Shown in pieces: positions 1-6,520 of a DNA stretch of 11,149 nucleotides; positions within the stretch are counted from its first letter, which is position 1; each line of letters opens with the position of its first letter. Source of the DNA: an uncultured Eubacteriales bacterium (GTDB lineage Bacteria > Bacillota_A > Clostridia > Christensenellales > Aristaeellaceae); the NCBI GenBank assembly GCA_902775835.1, contig CACYNZ010000097.1, forward strand, positions 1-11,149. Direction: 5' to 3'. A program made the position numbers and the translations under genes. Under the pieces are notes generated by a model. The model did no database searches, had not been told where the DNA came from, and worked only from the letters and a program-made list of their open reading frames with translations.

Positions 1-321
1 ACCGGACCTATTGTGATCATACTGATCATTGCCGCGTTTCTCACCAACTTTGCGCAGCTGGAAGTGATCCAGCACGCGTTTGCGGGCATCCGCGTCTGCG
101 TCTGCGTCCTGATTGTGCAGGCTGTGCTCCGTCTGTGGAAAAAATCCGTGGTGGATCCCTTCACGTTTGTTCTGTATCTGATCATTTTTGTGCTCAATGC
201 GTTTTCCGGCGTGCTGCCGGTCAAGATTCCGGCGGCAGTGCTGGTCATTATTGCCGGCGTAGTGGGCATTGCAGCTTCCATGATGAAAAACCGTAAGGCA
301 GGAAAGGGGGAGAAGGCATGA
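1..321 (+). CDS. Chromate transporter family protein, half-size CHR domain (3' part only)
   Basis: The reading frame is open from the first base, so this is the C-terminal part (about 106 residues) of a gene that begins upstream. It is almost entirely hydrophobic, with three or so membrane segments separated by short basic loops and a lysine-rich end (KNRKAGKGEKA) that should face the cytoplasm. The diagnostic N-terminal CHR motif is missing because of the window edge, so the family call rests on this hydrophobic profile plus the overlapping next gene, which is a clear CHR protein. In Bacillota, half-size CHR proteins are usually encoded as adjacent pairs that act together as one transporter, chromate/sulfate being the known substrates of the family. 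The stop codon TGA overlaps the ATG of the next gene (ATGA), which implies translational coupling. The real substrate cannot be read from sequence. Confidence 0.8.
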   Translation, partial: TGPIVIILIIAAFLTNFAQLEVIQHAFAGIRVCVCVLIVQAVLRLWKKSVVDPFTFVLYLIIFVLNAFSGVLPVKIPAAVLVIIAGVVGIAASMMKNRKAGKGEKA

Positions 322-884
322 GCACGATTCTCCGTCTGTTCCTGGAGTTCATGAAGACCGGCCTGTTTTCAGTGGGCGGCGGTCTTGCAACCCTGCCCTT
401 CCTCTATGAAATGTCCAACAACACCGGATGGTTCTCTCATGCGGACATTGCGGACATGATCGCGGTTTCCGAGTCCACGCCCGGAGCTATCGGCATCAAT
501 ATGTCCACCTACGCCGGGTTCCGCACCTCGGGCATTCTCGGCGGCGTGTTCGCGACCATCGGCCTGGCCCTGCCCTCACTGATCATCATTCTGATCATTG
601 CCAAGTTTCTGAAGCGCTTCCGGGACAATCCCTTTGTGGAAGGCGCGTTTTACGGTCTGCGCCCGGCTTCCATTGCCATGATCACCGCTGCCGGCGTGAA
701 CGTGGCCAAGGTGGCACTGGTGAACATCGCCGCCTATGAGGCATCAGGCGCCCTGAGTGATTTGTTTGTCTGGAAGGCGCTGATCCTGGCCGTGCTGATC
801 TTTATAGGCCAGAGAAAGCTCAAGTGGAGCCCTGTGATCTTTATCGCCATTTCTGCTGTGGTGGGCATTGTGTTCAAGTTCTGA
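318..884 (+). CDS. Chromate transporter family protein, half-size CHR domain
   Basis: This encodes a 188-residue integral membrane protein, the normal length of a single-domain CHR protein. The N-terminus carries the family hallmark: an FxxTGLFSVGGGLATLPFL stretch at about residues 12-28, followed by an acidic and serine-rich SESTPGAIGINMSTYAG segment at about 51-67. Four to six hydrophobic segments follow, including one at about 73-92 and one at the extreme C-terminus. The ATG overlaps the stop of the preceding CHR half, and a purine-rich ribosome site (AAGGGGGAGA, 303-312) lies inside that gene. The pair should form a heteromeric transporter in the cytoplasmic membrane. Family members export chromate in some bacteria, but many gut homologues have no tested substrate, so the chromate label is a family name and not a demonstrated activity. 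The small cupin gene 32 bases downstream is probably cotranscribed. Confidence 0.93.
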   Translation: MSTILRLFLEFMKTGLFSVGGGLATLPFLYEMSNNTGWFSHADIADMIAVSESTPGAIGINMSTYAGFRTSGILGGVFATIGLALPSLIIILIIAKFLKRFRDNPFVEGAFYGLRPASIAMITAAGVNVAKVALVNIAAYEASGALSDLFVWKALILAVLIFIGQRKLKWSPVIFIAISAVVGIVFKF

Positions 885-901
885 TCCGAAGATCATATAT
901 G

Positions 902-909
902 AAGGAGGA
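902..909 (+). promoter_or_regulatory. Ribosome binding site fixing the cupin start
   Basis: AAGGAGGA lies seven bases before ATG 917. It decides that start over the ATG at 824, which lies inside the transporter gene. Confidence 0.85.
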
Positions 910-916
910 AACGGAT

Positions 917-1249
917 ATGAAGGGTTATGTAGCCAGAAACAGTGAGATTTCCTTCCGTGACCTGGGCGGAGGCGTATGCCGGCGGGTGCTGGCGTACAAT
1001 CCTGAGATCATGGCTGTGGAAGTGGCCTTTGAGACCGGAGCGGAGGGCAGTGTGCACACGCATCCGCACACCCAGATCAGCTATGTGCTTTCGGGGAAGT
1101 TCAGCTATTCCATTGACGGCGAAGCCGTGGAACTGAATGTGGGCGATTCCATCTGCGTGCCCGCCGGCAAAAAGCATGGCACGGTATGCCTGGAAAAGGG
1201 CGTCCTTCTGGACATGTTTGCCCCGATGCGCGAAGACTTCCTGAAATAA
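917..1249 (+). CDS. Small single-domain cupin protein
   Basis: This is a 110-residue protein that is essentially one cupin beta-barrel. Cupin motif 1 appears as H47-T-H49-P-H51-T-Q53, with the usual glutamate ligand replaced by glutamine and G60 closing the motif. Motif 2 is G76 followed by V-P82-A-G84 and H87. The three histidines and Q53 could hold one metal ion. The start is set by a strong ribosome site (AAGGAGGA, 902-909) seven bases before ATG 917; a longer upstream frame lacks such a site and overlaps the transporter gene. It follows the CHR pair by 32 bases with no terminator between, so it probably belongs to the same transcript. Single-domain cupins can be isomerases, dioxygenases or ligand sensors; the sequence does not distinguish these. 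The C-terminus (MREDFLK) is short and carries no extra domain. Confidence 0.9.
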   Translation: MKGYVARNSEISFRDLGGGVCRRVLAYNPEIMAVEVAFETGAEGSVHTHPHTQISYVLSGKFSYSIDGEAVELNVGDSICVPAGKKHGTVCLEKGVLLDMFAPMREDFLK

Positions 1250-1267
1250 ACGGCTGAAAACAAAGGC

Positions 1268-1296
1268 ATCCCCTGGACACGGTCCAGGGGATTTTT
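1268..1296 (+). terminator. Intrinsic terminator after the transporter-cupin operon
   Basis: A perfect 11-bp stem (ATCCCCTGGAC at 1268-1278 pairing with GTCCAGGGGAT at 1282-1292) has a 3-base loop and is followed by a run of T (1292-1296). It begins 18 bases after the cupin stop. It lies between convergent genes; read on the minus strand, the stem is followed by a looser T-rich stretch, so it may also help end the deacylase transcript. Confidence 0.9.
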
Positions 1297-1318
1297 CGTA
1301 CGTGCATATATGCATGGT

Positions 1319-2878
1319 TCAGGCACCTGTCTTGCGCAGGAACTGTCCGCCCCGGTATTCGGTCTGGCAGCCATTGCGCAGGGCAATGCCGCCGCGGATC
1401 AGCACATGCTCCACGCCTTCAGCCAGCTGCACCGGATCCAGGTAGGTGGCCCTTGGCGCGATGGTCAGGGGATCAAACACGGTGATATCTGCTGTTTTCC
1501 CCGGGGCGAGCGTGCCGCGGTCCGTCATGCCCATGACGGCAGCCGCCTTTGAGGTGACCCGGCGTACGGCCTCTTCCAGGGAACAGATGTGCTGCTCCCT
1601 GGCCAGACGGAAGAACTCCGCCACGGCGCCGTAGGAGCGGGGATGCGGCCGGCTTCCGACCCTGGCAGGATCTCCGGGGAGCGCCCAGCCGTCCGACCCG
1701 ATGCCCACGTCATGTCTGAGAAACGTGAGCATGTCCTGCTCGCTCATGACAAAGAAAATGCACCAGACCTGTGCACGGGTGCGCAGGAGAATGTCCGCTG
1801 CCGCCTCTGCATAGTCCGTGGTGTGCAGCATGTTTTCCGCCACATCGCGGAGCGTTCTGCCCACGAGTTCCGGCCAGGTTCCCCGGTCATCACAGAACAG
1901 GCATGTTTCGGCGCGCTCGGCATTGAAATAATGTTCCCGGATGCCGGCGACGACCTCTCCGCGGCGCGGTCCCTGAAGCACCTGCATAAGGCCCTCTGTT
2001 CCACCGTCCATGGCCCACCTGGGGCAGCGGATGGATAGGGTGGTGCAGGAGGCCGTGTAGGGGTACATGTCGGCTGTGACCTCAATCCCCTCGGCGCGTG
2101 CTTGTTCCAGCATGCTCCATACCATGTCCGCGCGCCCATGCACGCGGTAGTTGTCCAGCTTCAGGTGGGAGACGTGCACATGCGCTCCGGAGGCACGGCC
2201 AGCTTCAAGCAGCTCCCGGACAGCCTCTTCGATCCGGAGACCTTCACTGCGCATGTGGCAGGGCATGAGTCCGTGATATTTCCGGACAATGCTTCCCAAG
2301 GCATTGAGCTCCCGCTGATCGGCAAAGCACCCCGGTGCATACTCCAGCCCCAGGGACAGGCCCCAGGCCCTGCTGCGCATTTCCCGGTCCAGAAGAAGCT
2401 GCATTCGGTGGATTTCTTCATCCTCAGCTGTGCGGCCGCTGTCGCCCATCACGGCCTGGCGCAGGGTTCCGTGTCCCACCAGCATGGCCTGATTCACGGC
2501 CATGCTCCAGCCTTCGGTCTCAAATCGGCGGAGCATGGCATCCATGGAAGGGCAGAGCCAGGCTTCACGGTCTTCACTGCCTTCGGCGCAGGGGAAAGGG
2601 CTGTCTCCGCAGTTGCCGGAAATCTCGGTGGTAATGCCCTGATACAGCTTGGAAGCTCCGCTGCTGTCTCGGACGAAAGCGGTATCGGAATGCGCGTGGG
2701 CATCGAAAAAACCCGGGGCTACGACAAGGCCGTCGGCGCTCAGGATTTCATCGGCTGAATCGCCTTTCAGGTTCCCGATGTCTGTGATCACGCCGTTGTG
2801 CACGGCGAGATCGGCTTGATAGCCCGCACGTCCGGTACCGTCCACAATGGTGCCGCCGCGGATCAGAACTGAATGCAT
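1319..2878 (-). CDS. N-acyl-D-amino-acid deacylase (D-aminoacylase family amidohydrolase)
   Basis: This is a complete 519-residue cytoplasmic amidohydrolase, close to the usual length of D-aminoacylases. The family hydrolyses N-acyl-D-amino acids to a D-amino acid and a carboxylate, using zinc. Visible features in order: an N-terminal beta-sandwich start (LIRGGTIVDGTG); the metal motif H61-A-H63 after FFDA; the GITTEISGNCGDSPFP segment at 81-96 with the bridging cysteine C90; H208 in CHMRSEG with R210, which is expected to bind the substrate carboxylate; H238 in VSHLK; D396 in GSDGW; and the closing GTLAPGKTADITVFDP motif at 455-470. All residues expected for catalysis are present. A good ribosome site (GGGAGGA on the minus strand, 2886-2892) precedes the start. 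The gene is a single unit, convergent with the cupin operon and divergent from the 3292 gene. Its exact D-amino-acid preference cannot be told; dihydroorotase-like or isoaspartyl peptidase roles are less likely given GNCG. Confidence 0.93.
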   Translation of the reverse strand: MHSVLIRGGTIVDGTGRAGYQADLAVHNGVITDIGNLKGDSADEILSADGLVVAPGFFDAHAHSDTAFVRDSSGASKLYQGITTEISGNCGDSPFPCAEGSEDREAWLCPSMDAMLRRFETEGWSMAVNQAMLVGHGTLRQAVMGDSGRTAEDEEIHRMQLLLDREMRSRAWGLSLGLEYAPGCFADQRELNALGSIVRKYHGLMPCHMRSEGLRIEEAVRELLEAGRASGAHVHVSHLKLDNYRVHGRADMVWSMLEQARAEGIEVTADMYPYTASCTTLSIRCPRWAMDGGTEGLMQVLQGPRRGEVVAGIREHYFNAERAETCLFCDDRGTWPELVGRTLRDVAENMLHTTDYAEAAADILLRTRAQVWCIFFVMSEQDMLTFLRHDVGIGSDGWALPGDPARVGSRPHPRSYGAVAEFFRLAREQHICSLEEAVRRVTSKAAAVMGMTDRGTLAPGKTADITVFDPLTIAPRATYLDPVQLAEGVEHVLIRGGIALRNGCQTEYRGGQFLRKTGA

Positions 2879-3291
2879 GAGTCTGTCCTCCCGTTTTCAT
2901 GGTCTGTTTCCGCTCTTTGTTTCTCCCTGCTCCGGCTGTTTCCTGCCGGGAAACCGGGAAAAGACATGAGACTGCGTGCAGCTGGAATATGCCTGTCCGC
3001 GCCGGAGCTTTCCGGAACATGGTGCGCAGAAAACCGGATAATCAATTTTTTACAGAAACACGGAACTTTTCCGGGAAAGCGGCGTCTCTTATCAATGAAC
3101 GCGATGAACAGCGCAGGGCGGCCGGCAGCCGGGAGATCGCTCCGAACCGCCTGTGCCCGTGTCCGGGTCTCCAGTACGGACATGACGCAGCGGCTGGGTC
3201 ATGGCGGGAATGCAGTGAAGATGAAAACGCGGACGGAACCGGTGAAAGGACCGGATACCGCGATGGACAGGCATGAAATGGAGGAACGACA
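2879..3291. other. 413-base intergenic gap between divergent genes
   Basis: This gap must hold the promoters of the minus-strand deacylase and the plus-strand membrane-protein gene. I see the ribosome sites at its two ends (2886-2892 minus, 3280-3285 plus) and an AT-rich patch near 3040-3053, but no promoter pair good enough to call in either direction. Open frames here on both strands give arginine- and cysteine-rich, unconvincing translations that run into the neighbouring genes. A short inverted repeat (CTTT and AAAG arms around TCCGGGA, near 3066-3079) is too weak to name. Confidence 0.5.
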
Positions 3292-3843
3292 ATGAGTTAT
3301 CTGCCGATCAAGGAAGCCGCTTATGCGCTGAAAGATTATTACCCCAATGCGGATGAAACAGAGAAGGTCATCATCAACTGTGCCTTGGTTGCGGCAGGCG
3401 CCGACGCGGTGGGCGGTGTGCTCCCCGGTCTGGCCGTTCCGGCCACCATCGTTGCCTGCTTTGGGACTGTCTGGGTGATGTACGGTCAGCTGTGCGGCAA
3501 GCTGGGCATTTCTCTGAAGGAAAATGTCCTGAAGCTTCTGGCAAGGGCTGCCCTGGCCAATATTGCCGCCAATCTGGGCGGTGTCATCGCCGGCGTGGCT
3601 GCCGGCATGCTGATTCCGGGCGCTTCGATTCTGGCCTCGGCGCTGGTTTCGTTTCTGACGGTATATCTGGCCGGCCTGGTTTTTCTCCAGCTTATCGGAA
3701 AACTGGCGGAAAAGAGCAGTGATCCGCGCTCGTTCAGCGATCTCAGTCCCAGTGAAATGAAAAAGACTGTGCGGGAAACCAAAGTCAGCAAAGATGATCT
3801 GAATGCGGCCAGGAAAGCCTATGAATCCGGTGCAAAGGCCTGA
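3292..3843 (+). CDS. DUF697-like integral membrane protein
   Basis: This is a 183-residue protein. A short N-terminal helix (about 1-24, containing YALKDYYPNADETEK) is followed by a hydrophobic body of three to four segments: about 26-64, 83-108, and 110-136, with small-residue-rich stretches such as GGVIAGVAAG and LPGLAVPATIVA. A charged cytoplasmic tail of about 45 residues follows (DPRSFSDLSPSEMKKTVRETK). The order (Ala-rich helix with P-G-x-x-x-P, then a G-x-L...KEN...L segment, then IPG-ASILASAL) resembles DUF697, a domain found in membrane proteins and fused to some GTPases; no GTPase domain is present here. The ribosome site GGAGGA (3280-3285) lies six bases before ATG. It is the first gene of a cassette with a small protein, an AAA+ ATPase and a YbjN-like protein, which suggests it could be the membrane component of that unit. 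Its molecular function is unknown. Confidence 0.8.
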   Translation: MSYLPIKEAAYALKDYYPNADETEKVIINCALVAAGADAVGGVLPGLAVPATIVACFGTVWVMYGQLCGKLGISLKENVLKLLARAALANIAANLGGVIAGVAAGMLIPGASILASALVSFLTVYLAGLVFLQLIGKLAEKSSDPRSFSDLSPSEMKKTVRETKVSKDDLNAARKAYESGAKA

Positions 3844-3872
3844 GAAAGAGGACAGACAGAGGAGGAACCCGG

Positions 3873-4058
3873 ATGTTTTTTATGGATCCTGCACCGCTGC
3901 CCCTTTGGCTTCAGCTTGTGGAGGCGGCGTTTACCTGCATGAAGGATGCGAAAAAGTCCGGGGAAAACCGTGCTTCCCATGAAAAGGCCAAGTCCCGCCT
4001 GCCTGCTGTCGGGAAAGAAGGGTCCGGAGCAGACGGTGAGTCTGACAGTGCTTTCTGA
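3873..4058 (+). CDS. Small hypothetical protein (61 aa)
   Basis: I do not recognise this protein. It is supported by a near-perfect ribosome site (AGGAGGA, 3860-3866) six bases before ATG and by its position 29 bases after the DUF697-like gene on the same strand. The N-terminus is hydrophobic and possibly amphipathic (MFFMDPAPLPLWLQLVEAAF), too short and too acidic to be a clear membrane helix. The remainder is strongly polar and charged, with no recognisable domain and a serine- and acid-rich end (GADGESDSAF). It may be an accessory or tethering peptide for the neighbouring membrane protein or ATPase; this is inference from position only. The alternative, a chance frame next to a strong purine-rich stretch, remains possible. 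Confidence 0.55.
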   Translation: MFFMDPAPLPLWLQLVEAAFTCMKDAKKSGENRASHEKAKSRLPAVGKEGSGADGESDSAF

Positions 4059-4076
4059 CAGATGCGATGACGTTTC

Positions 4077-4114
4077 CCATGCACGGCCTGCTGATATGCG
4101 CAGGCCGTGCATGG
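4077..4114 (+). other. Perfect 15-bp hairpin in front of the ATPase gene
   Basis: The arms CCATGCACGGCCTGC (4077-4091) and GCAGGCCGTGCATGG (4100-4114) are exact reverse complements with an 8-base loop. Only three T follow, so it is a poor classical terminator. It sits in the 114-base gap between the small gene and the ATPase, about 58 bases before the GTG start. It could partly terminate or attenuate the transcript, protect an RNA end, or be a protein binding site. The structure is seen; the role is inferred. Confidence 0.7.
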
Positions 4115-4172
4115 TTTGGGACAAATATTCCGCCCGGTACGGGACAGGGAAACGGAAAAGAGGTGAGATTGA

Positions 4173-5396
4173 GTGACAAAGAAGGAACTGTATCGTGTGC
4201 TTGAAAGGACTGCTTTGAAGCAGCCGAATCTGGCTGCGGAAATTGAACAGCTTGTGCTGATGGTCGAGGCGGCCGGAGAGGCCAGGTCAGTGGATGAGAT
4301 GGTGCAGGCGTTTCTGGCAGAGCATCCTTTCCTTGCATCCTGCATGCGGGATGCGGATGACGCTGAGCAAGATCCGGAAAGCGCACTGAAGCCGGACGGC
4401 CGGGTATTCCCGGTGCATAAGCCCTTTGCTGCGGAGATTCTGCAGAGAATGAAACTCGCCGGGGTGAATGAGCATTACCGCAACTGGGCCAACGCCCTGA
4501 AAGCTGTGCCGGAAAGCACCATGCCGCTGCCGGAGGTCAATGCCGCGTTCATTCAGGCGGCCAGGGCATGCTGGAAGCAGAATATCTATGGCAACGAAGA
4601 AATTCTGCGGGTGATTCTCCGGCACAGCATTGAGTACAGCAAAACCGGGAGGACCATGCCGATCCTGCTTGTGGGCGATCCAGGCGTGGGCAAGACGCTG
4701 GTGGCAAAGAACTATGCCCGCATTCTCGGACTCCCCGGAAGCTTTCTTTCCGGGCCTTCGGCCTCGGCAGGGCGGGGACTTTCAGGCGCACCCAATCTCT
4801 ATGTCGGTGCCGGGACAGGGGCGGTTGTCCAGGCCATGATAGATCATGGAACAGGCAATCCTGTGATCTGTATTGATGAAATTGAAAAGACGGCAAACGG
4901 GTACAGCAGAGCACCAAGCCTGCAGAATGAACTCCTATCCGCGCTGGATGAAAGCAATTCTGCCTGGTATGACAATTTTCTGGAAATTGCAGTGGATGCG
5001 AGCCATATTCCCTATATTTTCACAGCGAACGATCTTGAGCCGATTTCAGCGCCTCTGCTGGACCGAATGGAAGTCATCCGGATGGAGAGCCCGGCACTGG
5101 ATACGATCCGGAATATCACGAAGGAGTTTACGCTCCCGCAGGCGCTGGCAGCCTACGGCAGCGACCAGGTGGAGTTCGGTGATCATGAGCTGGATATGCT
5201 GGTGGATCTGCTCTGGGCCCAGGGCGGACGAAGCTGCAGAGTGTATCAGAAGGCAGTGGAAATGCTGGTCAGTGATGCGTGTCTGGCCGGCATGGAGAAC
5301 AACCGGAAGGTGCAGATCACGGAAGAGGGCATCCGCAGCGCAGCTGCCATGTGCTCACGCGGCAGAAGCACAAAGCAGCTGGGCTTTGGCACCTGA
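4173..5396 (+). CDS. Lon-type AAA+ ATPase without a protease domain
   Basis: This is a 407-residue cytoplasmic ATPase. The AAA+ module occupies about residues 140-400: Walker A GDPGVGKT at 168-175, Walker B VICIDEIEK at 231-239 (D235, E236), sensor 1 TAN at 284-286, arginine-finger candidate R298 in PLLDRMEVI, and sensor 2 G-G-R353. The LLSALDE...YDNFLEIAVDASHIPYIFTAN and PLLDRMEVI segments closely match the order seen in Lon ATPase domains, but the protein ends right after the helical subdomain, so the Ser-Lys peptidase of Lon is absent. The N-terminal 130 residues are helical and acidic and do not look like the Lon N-domain. The start is GTG with AGGTGA (4161-4166) six bases upstream. The gene is followed 45 bases later by a YbjN-like gene, a likely partner. 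It is probably a substrate-remodelling motor whose client is unknown; it should hydrolyse ATP since all key residues are present. Confidence 0.9.
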   Translation: MTKKELYRVLERTALKQPNLAAEIEQLVLMVEAAGEARSVDEMVQAFLAEHPFLASCMRDADDAEQDPESALKPDGRVFPVHKPFAAEILQRMKLAGVNEHYRNWANALKAVPESTMPLPEVNAAFIQAARACWKQNIYGNEEILRVILRHSIEYSKTGRTMPILLVGDPGVGKTLVAKNYARILGLPGSFLSGPSASAGRGLSGAPNLYVGAGTGAVVQAMIDHGTGNPVICIDEIEKTANGYSRAPSLQNELLSALDESNSAWYDNFLEIAVDASHIPYIFTANDLEPISAPLLDRMEVIRMESPALDTIRNITKEFTLPQALAAYGSDQVEFGDHELDMLVDLLWAQGGRSCRVYQKAVEMLVSDACLAGMENNRKVQITEEGIRSAAAMCSRGRSTKQLGFGT

Positions 5397-5441
5397 AGCC
5401 TGTATCCACAGGAACAGAAAAAGCGAAAGGAGAAAATAATT

Positions 5442-6068
5442 ATGTCAGCGAATTATCGTCCTGAGATCAGGGACTGCATCAAAAGCATTCTTGAGGCCAA
5501 GAACTGGCACTTCAGCTTTATCGAGGAAATAGGTCTGTTCCGCTTTGGGCTGAACCTGGGAGGCAATATCAAGAACGTTGAGTATGTGATCGACATTTGT
5601 GAGGATGACTATCTCGTGTTTGCGCAGTGCCCGGTTGCAGCAGACTGCAGCGACCCTGTACAGATGGCCCGGATGGCTGAATTTATCTGCCGGGCAAATT
5701 ACGGGCTGCGTGATGGAAACTTTGAGATGGATTTCAGGGATGGGGAACTTCGCTACAAGTGCTATGTGAACTGTGACGGCATGCTGCCGTCGGAAGAAGT
5801 GGTGCTTGCAAGTGTTGGTCGTCCCGCGGCCATGGTAAAGCGTTTCGGAAAAGGTATTCTGATGGTTCTGTTTCAGGGAATGTCTCCTGAGGAAGCGATT
5901 CAGGTCTGCGAAGGCAGGAGCCCGTCTTCCGGGGACAGCAGCCCGGCGCCTTCGGTAGCTGAGGCTGACAGGGAAGAAGGGGCATCCCGTGTGGCGGCAT
6001 TGCTCCAGAGGCTTCAGGGCCTGAAGAGGGAGTCCGAAGAAGGTGAATCCCCGTCTGACGAAACGTAA
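5442..6068 (+). CDS. YbjN-like domain protein
   Basis: This is a 208-residue soluble protein. Residues about 8-155 resemble the YbjN domain: a first helix (RDCIKSILEAKNW), an alternating strand pattern including FRFGLNLGGNIKNVEYVIDI and YLVFAQCPV, a helix MARMAEFICRANYGL, the strand pair GNFEMDFRDGELRYKCYVNC, and a last helix after GRPAAMVKRFGKGI. YbjN-like domains share a fold with type III secretion chaperones and usually bind other proteins. The tail (about 159-208) is serine-, proline- and glutamate-rich with one short helix (ASRVAALLQRLQGLKRE) that could be a docking segment. The ribosome site AAAGGAGAA (5426-5434) lies seven bases before ATG. Placement directly after the AAA+ gene suggests it is an adaptor or client-binding partner for the ATPase. 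That role is inferred, and the domain call is by pattern only. Confidence 0.75.
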   Translation: MSANYRPEIRDCIKSILEAKNWHFSFIEEIGLFRFGLNLGGNIKNVEYVIDICEDDYLVFAQCPVAADCSDPVQMARMAEFICRANYGLRDGNFEMDFRDGELRYKCYVNCDGMLPSEEVVLASVGRPAAMVKRFGKGILMVLFQGMSPEEAIQVCEGRSPSSGDSSPAPSVAEADREEGASRVAALLQRLQGLKRESEEGESPSDET

Positions 6069-6166
6069 GGGGCGGTTCCCGGGTAAGCTGCGAAGGCGGA
6101 AAGACTGCCGTGAAAACAATGTCCAAATGAACAGAACGTATGCGTAAGTGAACCGTTGTCTTTGAA

Positions 6167-6220
6167 CAGACAGCCTCTCAGATACAATGGATTTGATTAC
6201 TGTATCCGGGAGGCTGTCTG
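6167..6220. repeat. Long imperfect inverted repeat (20-bp arms)
   Basis: Left arm CAGACAGCCTCTCAGATACA (6167-6186) pairs with the right arm at 6201-6220 over 20 positions, with one G-T wobble and one mismatch, and a 14-base loop. The outer sequence (AGACAGCCTC and GAGGCTGTCT) looks like the ends of small repeated elements or insertion sequences in Bacillota, but there is no T-run, no transposase and no clear target duplication. It lies 98 bases after the YbjN-like gene and could end that transcript or be a MITE-like relic. Confidence 0.7.
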
Positions 6221-6441
6221 CATTTGTGAAAGCTGTGATGAGCGTCGGAACGAAAGGATACACCGTCCTCTTCCTCTGATGATTGACGAAGCACACCAGG
6301 ATCCTGCGTGTTACATGCACGCGTCCGTTTTTTCATGAGTGAACGGAATTTTCGGGTGCTGTCTGTCAGGTGCTCCTTCTCAGCAGCCGGGATGGATGCA
6401 GACGCATCCCGGGAACAGGACTGCGGTCATGCTGCCTGAAA

Positions 6442-6457
6442 ATGAAACCGGTTTCAT
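6442..6457. promoter_or_regulatory. Perfect 16-bp palindrome, LacI-family operator candidate
   Basis: ATGAAACCGGTTTCAT is its own reverse complement. The TGAAACCGGTTTCA core with a central CG has the typical shape of LacI/GalR-family operators and differs from the catabolite-repression (cre) consensus at about one position. It is centred about 42 bases before the -35 hexamer of the predicted promoter of the nucleotidyltransferase operon, a place where an activator or a repressor could act. No LacI-type gene is inside the window, so the regulator would be encoded elsewhere. Confidence 0.55.
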
Positions 6458-6491
6458 ACAGCACATTTTTATGCTCAGAAGGAATCAGGCA

Positions 6492-6520
6492 TGGATAGAA
6501 AGCCGGAATTGTTATACAAT
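6492..6520 (+). promoter_or_regulatory. Predicted sigma-A promoter for the nucleotidyltransferase operon
   Basis: TGGATA (6492-6497, four of six matches to the -35 consensus) is separated by 17 bases from TACAAT (6515-6520, five of six to the -10 consensus). Transcription would begin near 6527, giving a leader of about 70 bases before ATG 6597. Confidence 0.5.

Noticed and set aside
1303..1314. 12-bp palindrome TGCATATATGCA between convergent genes
   Set aside because: It lies past the terminator with no promoter nearby, and short AT palindromes of this kind occur by chance.
2102..2758. 218-codon open frame on the plus strand
   Set aside because: Antisense to the deacylase, which has all catalytic motifs; the frame is a shadow.
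2873..3295. Plus-strand open frames (140 and 125 codons) in the gap before the DUF697-like gene
   Set aside because: Cys-, Arg- and Gly-rich translations without a domain, overlapping the deacylase start and the next ribosome site; no ribosome site of their own.
5445..6320. 291-codon open frame on the minus strand
   Set aside because: Antisense to the YbjN-like gene and running into the regulatory gap; no domain or ribosome site. The plus-strand gene has a clear ribosome site and family pattern.
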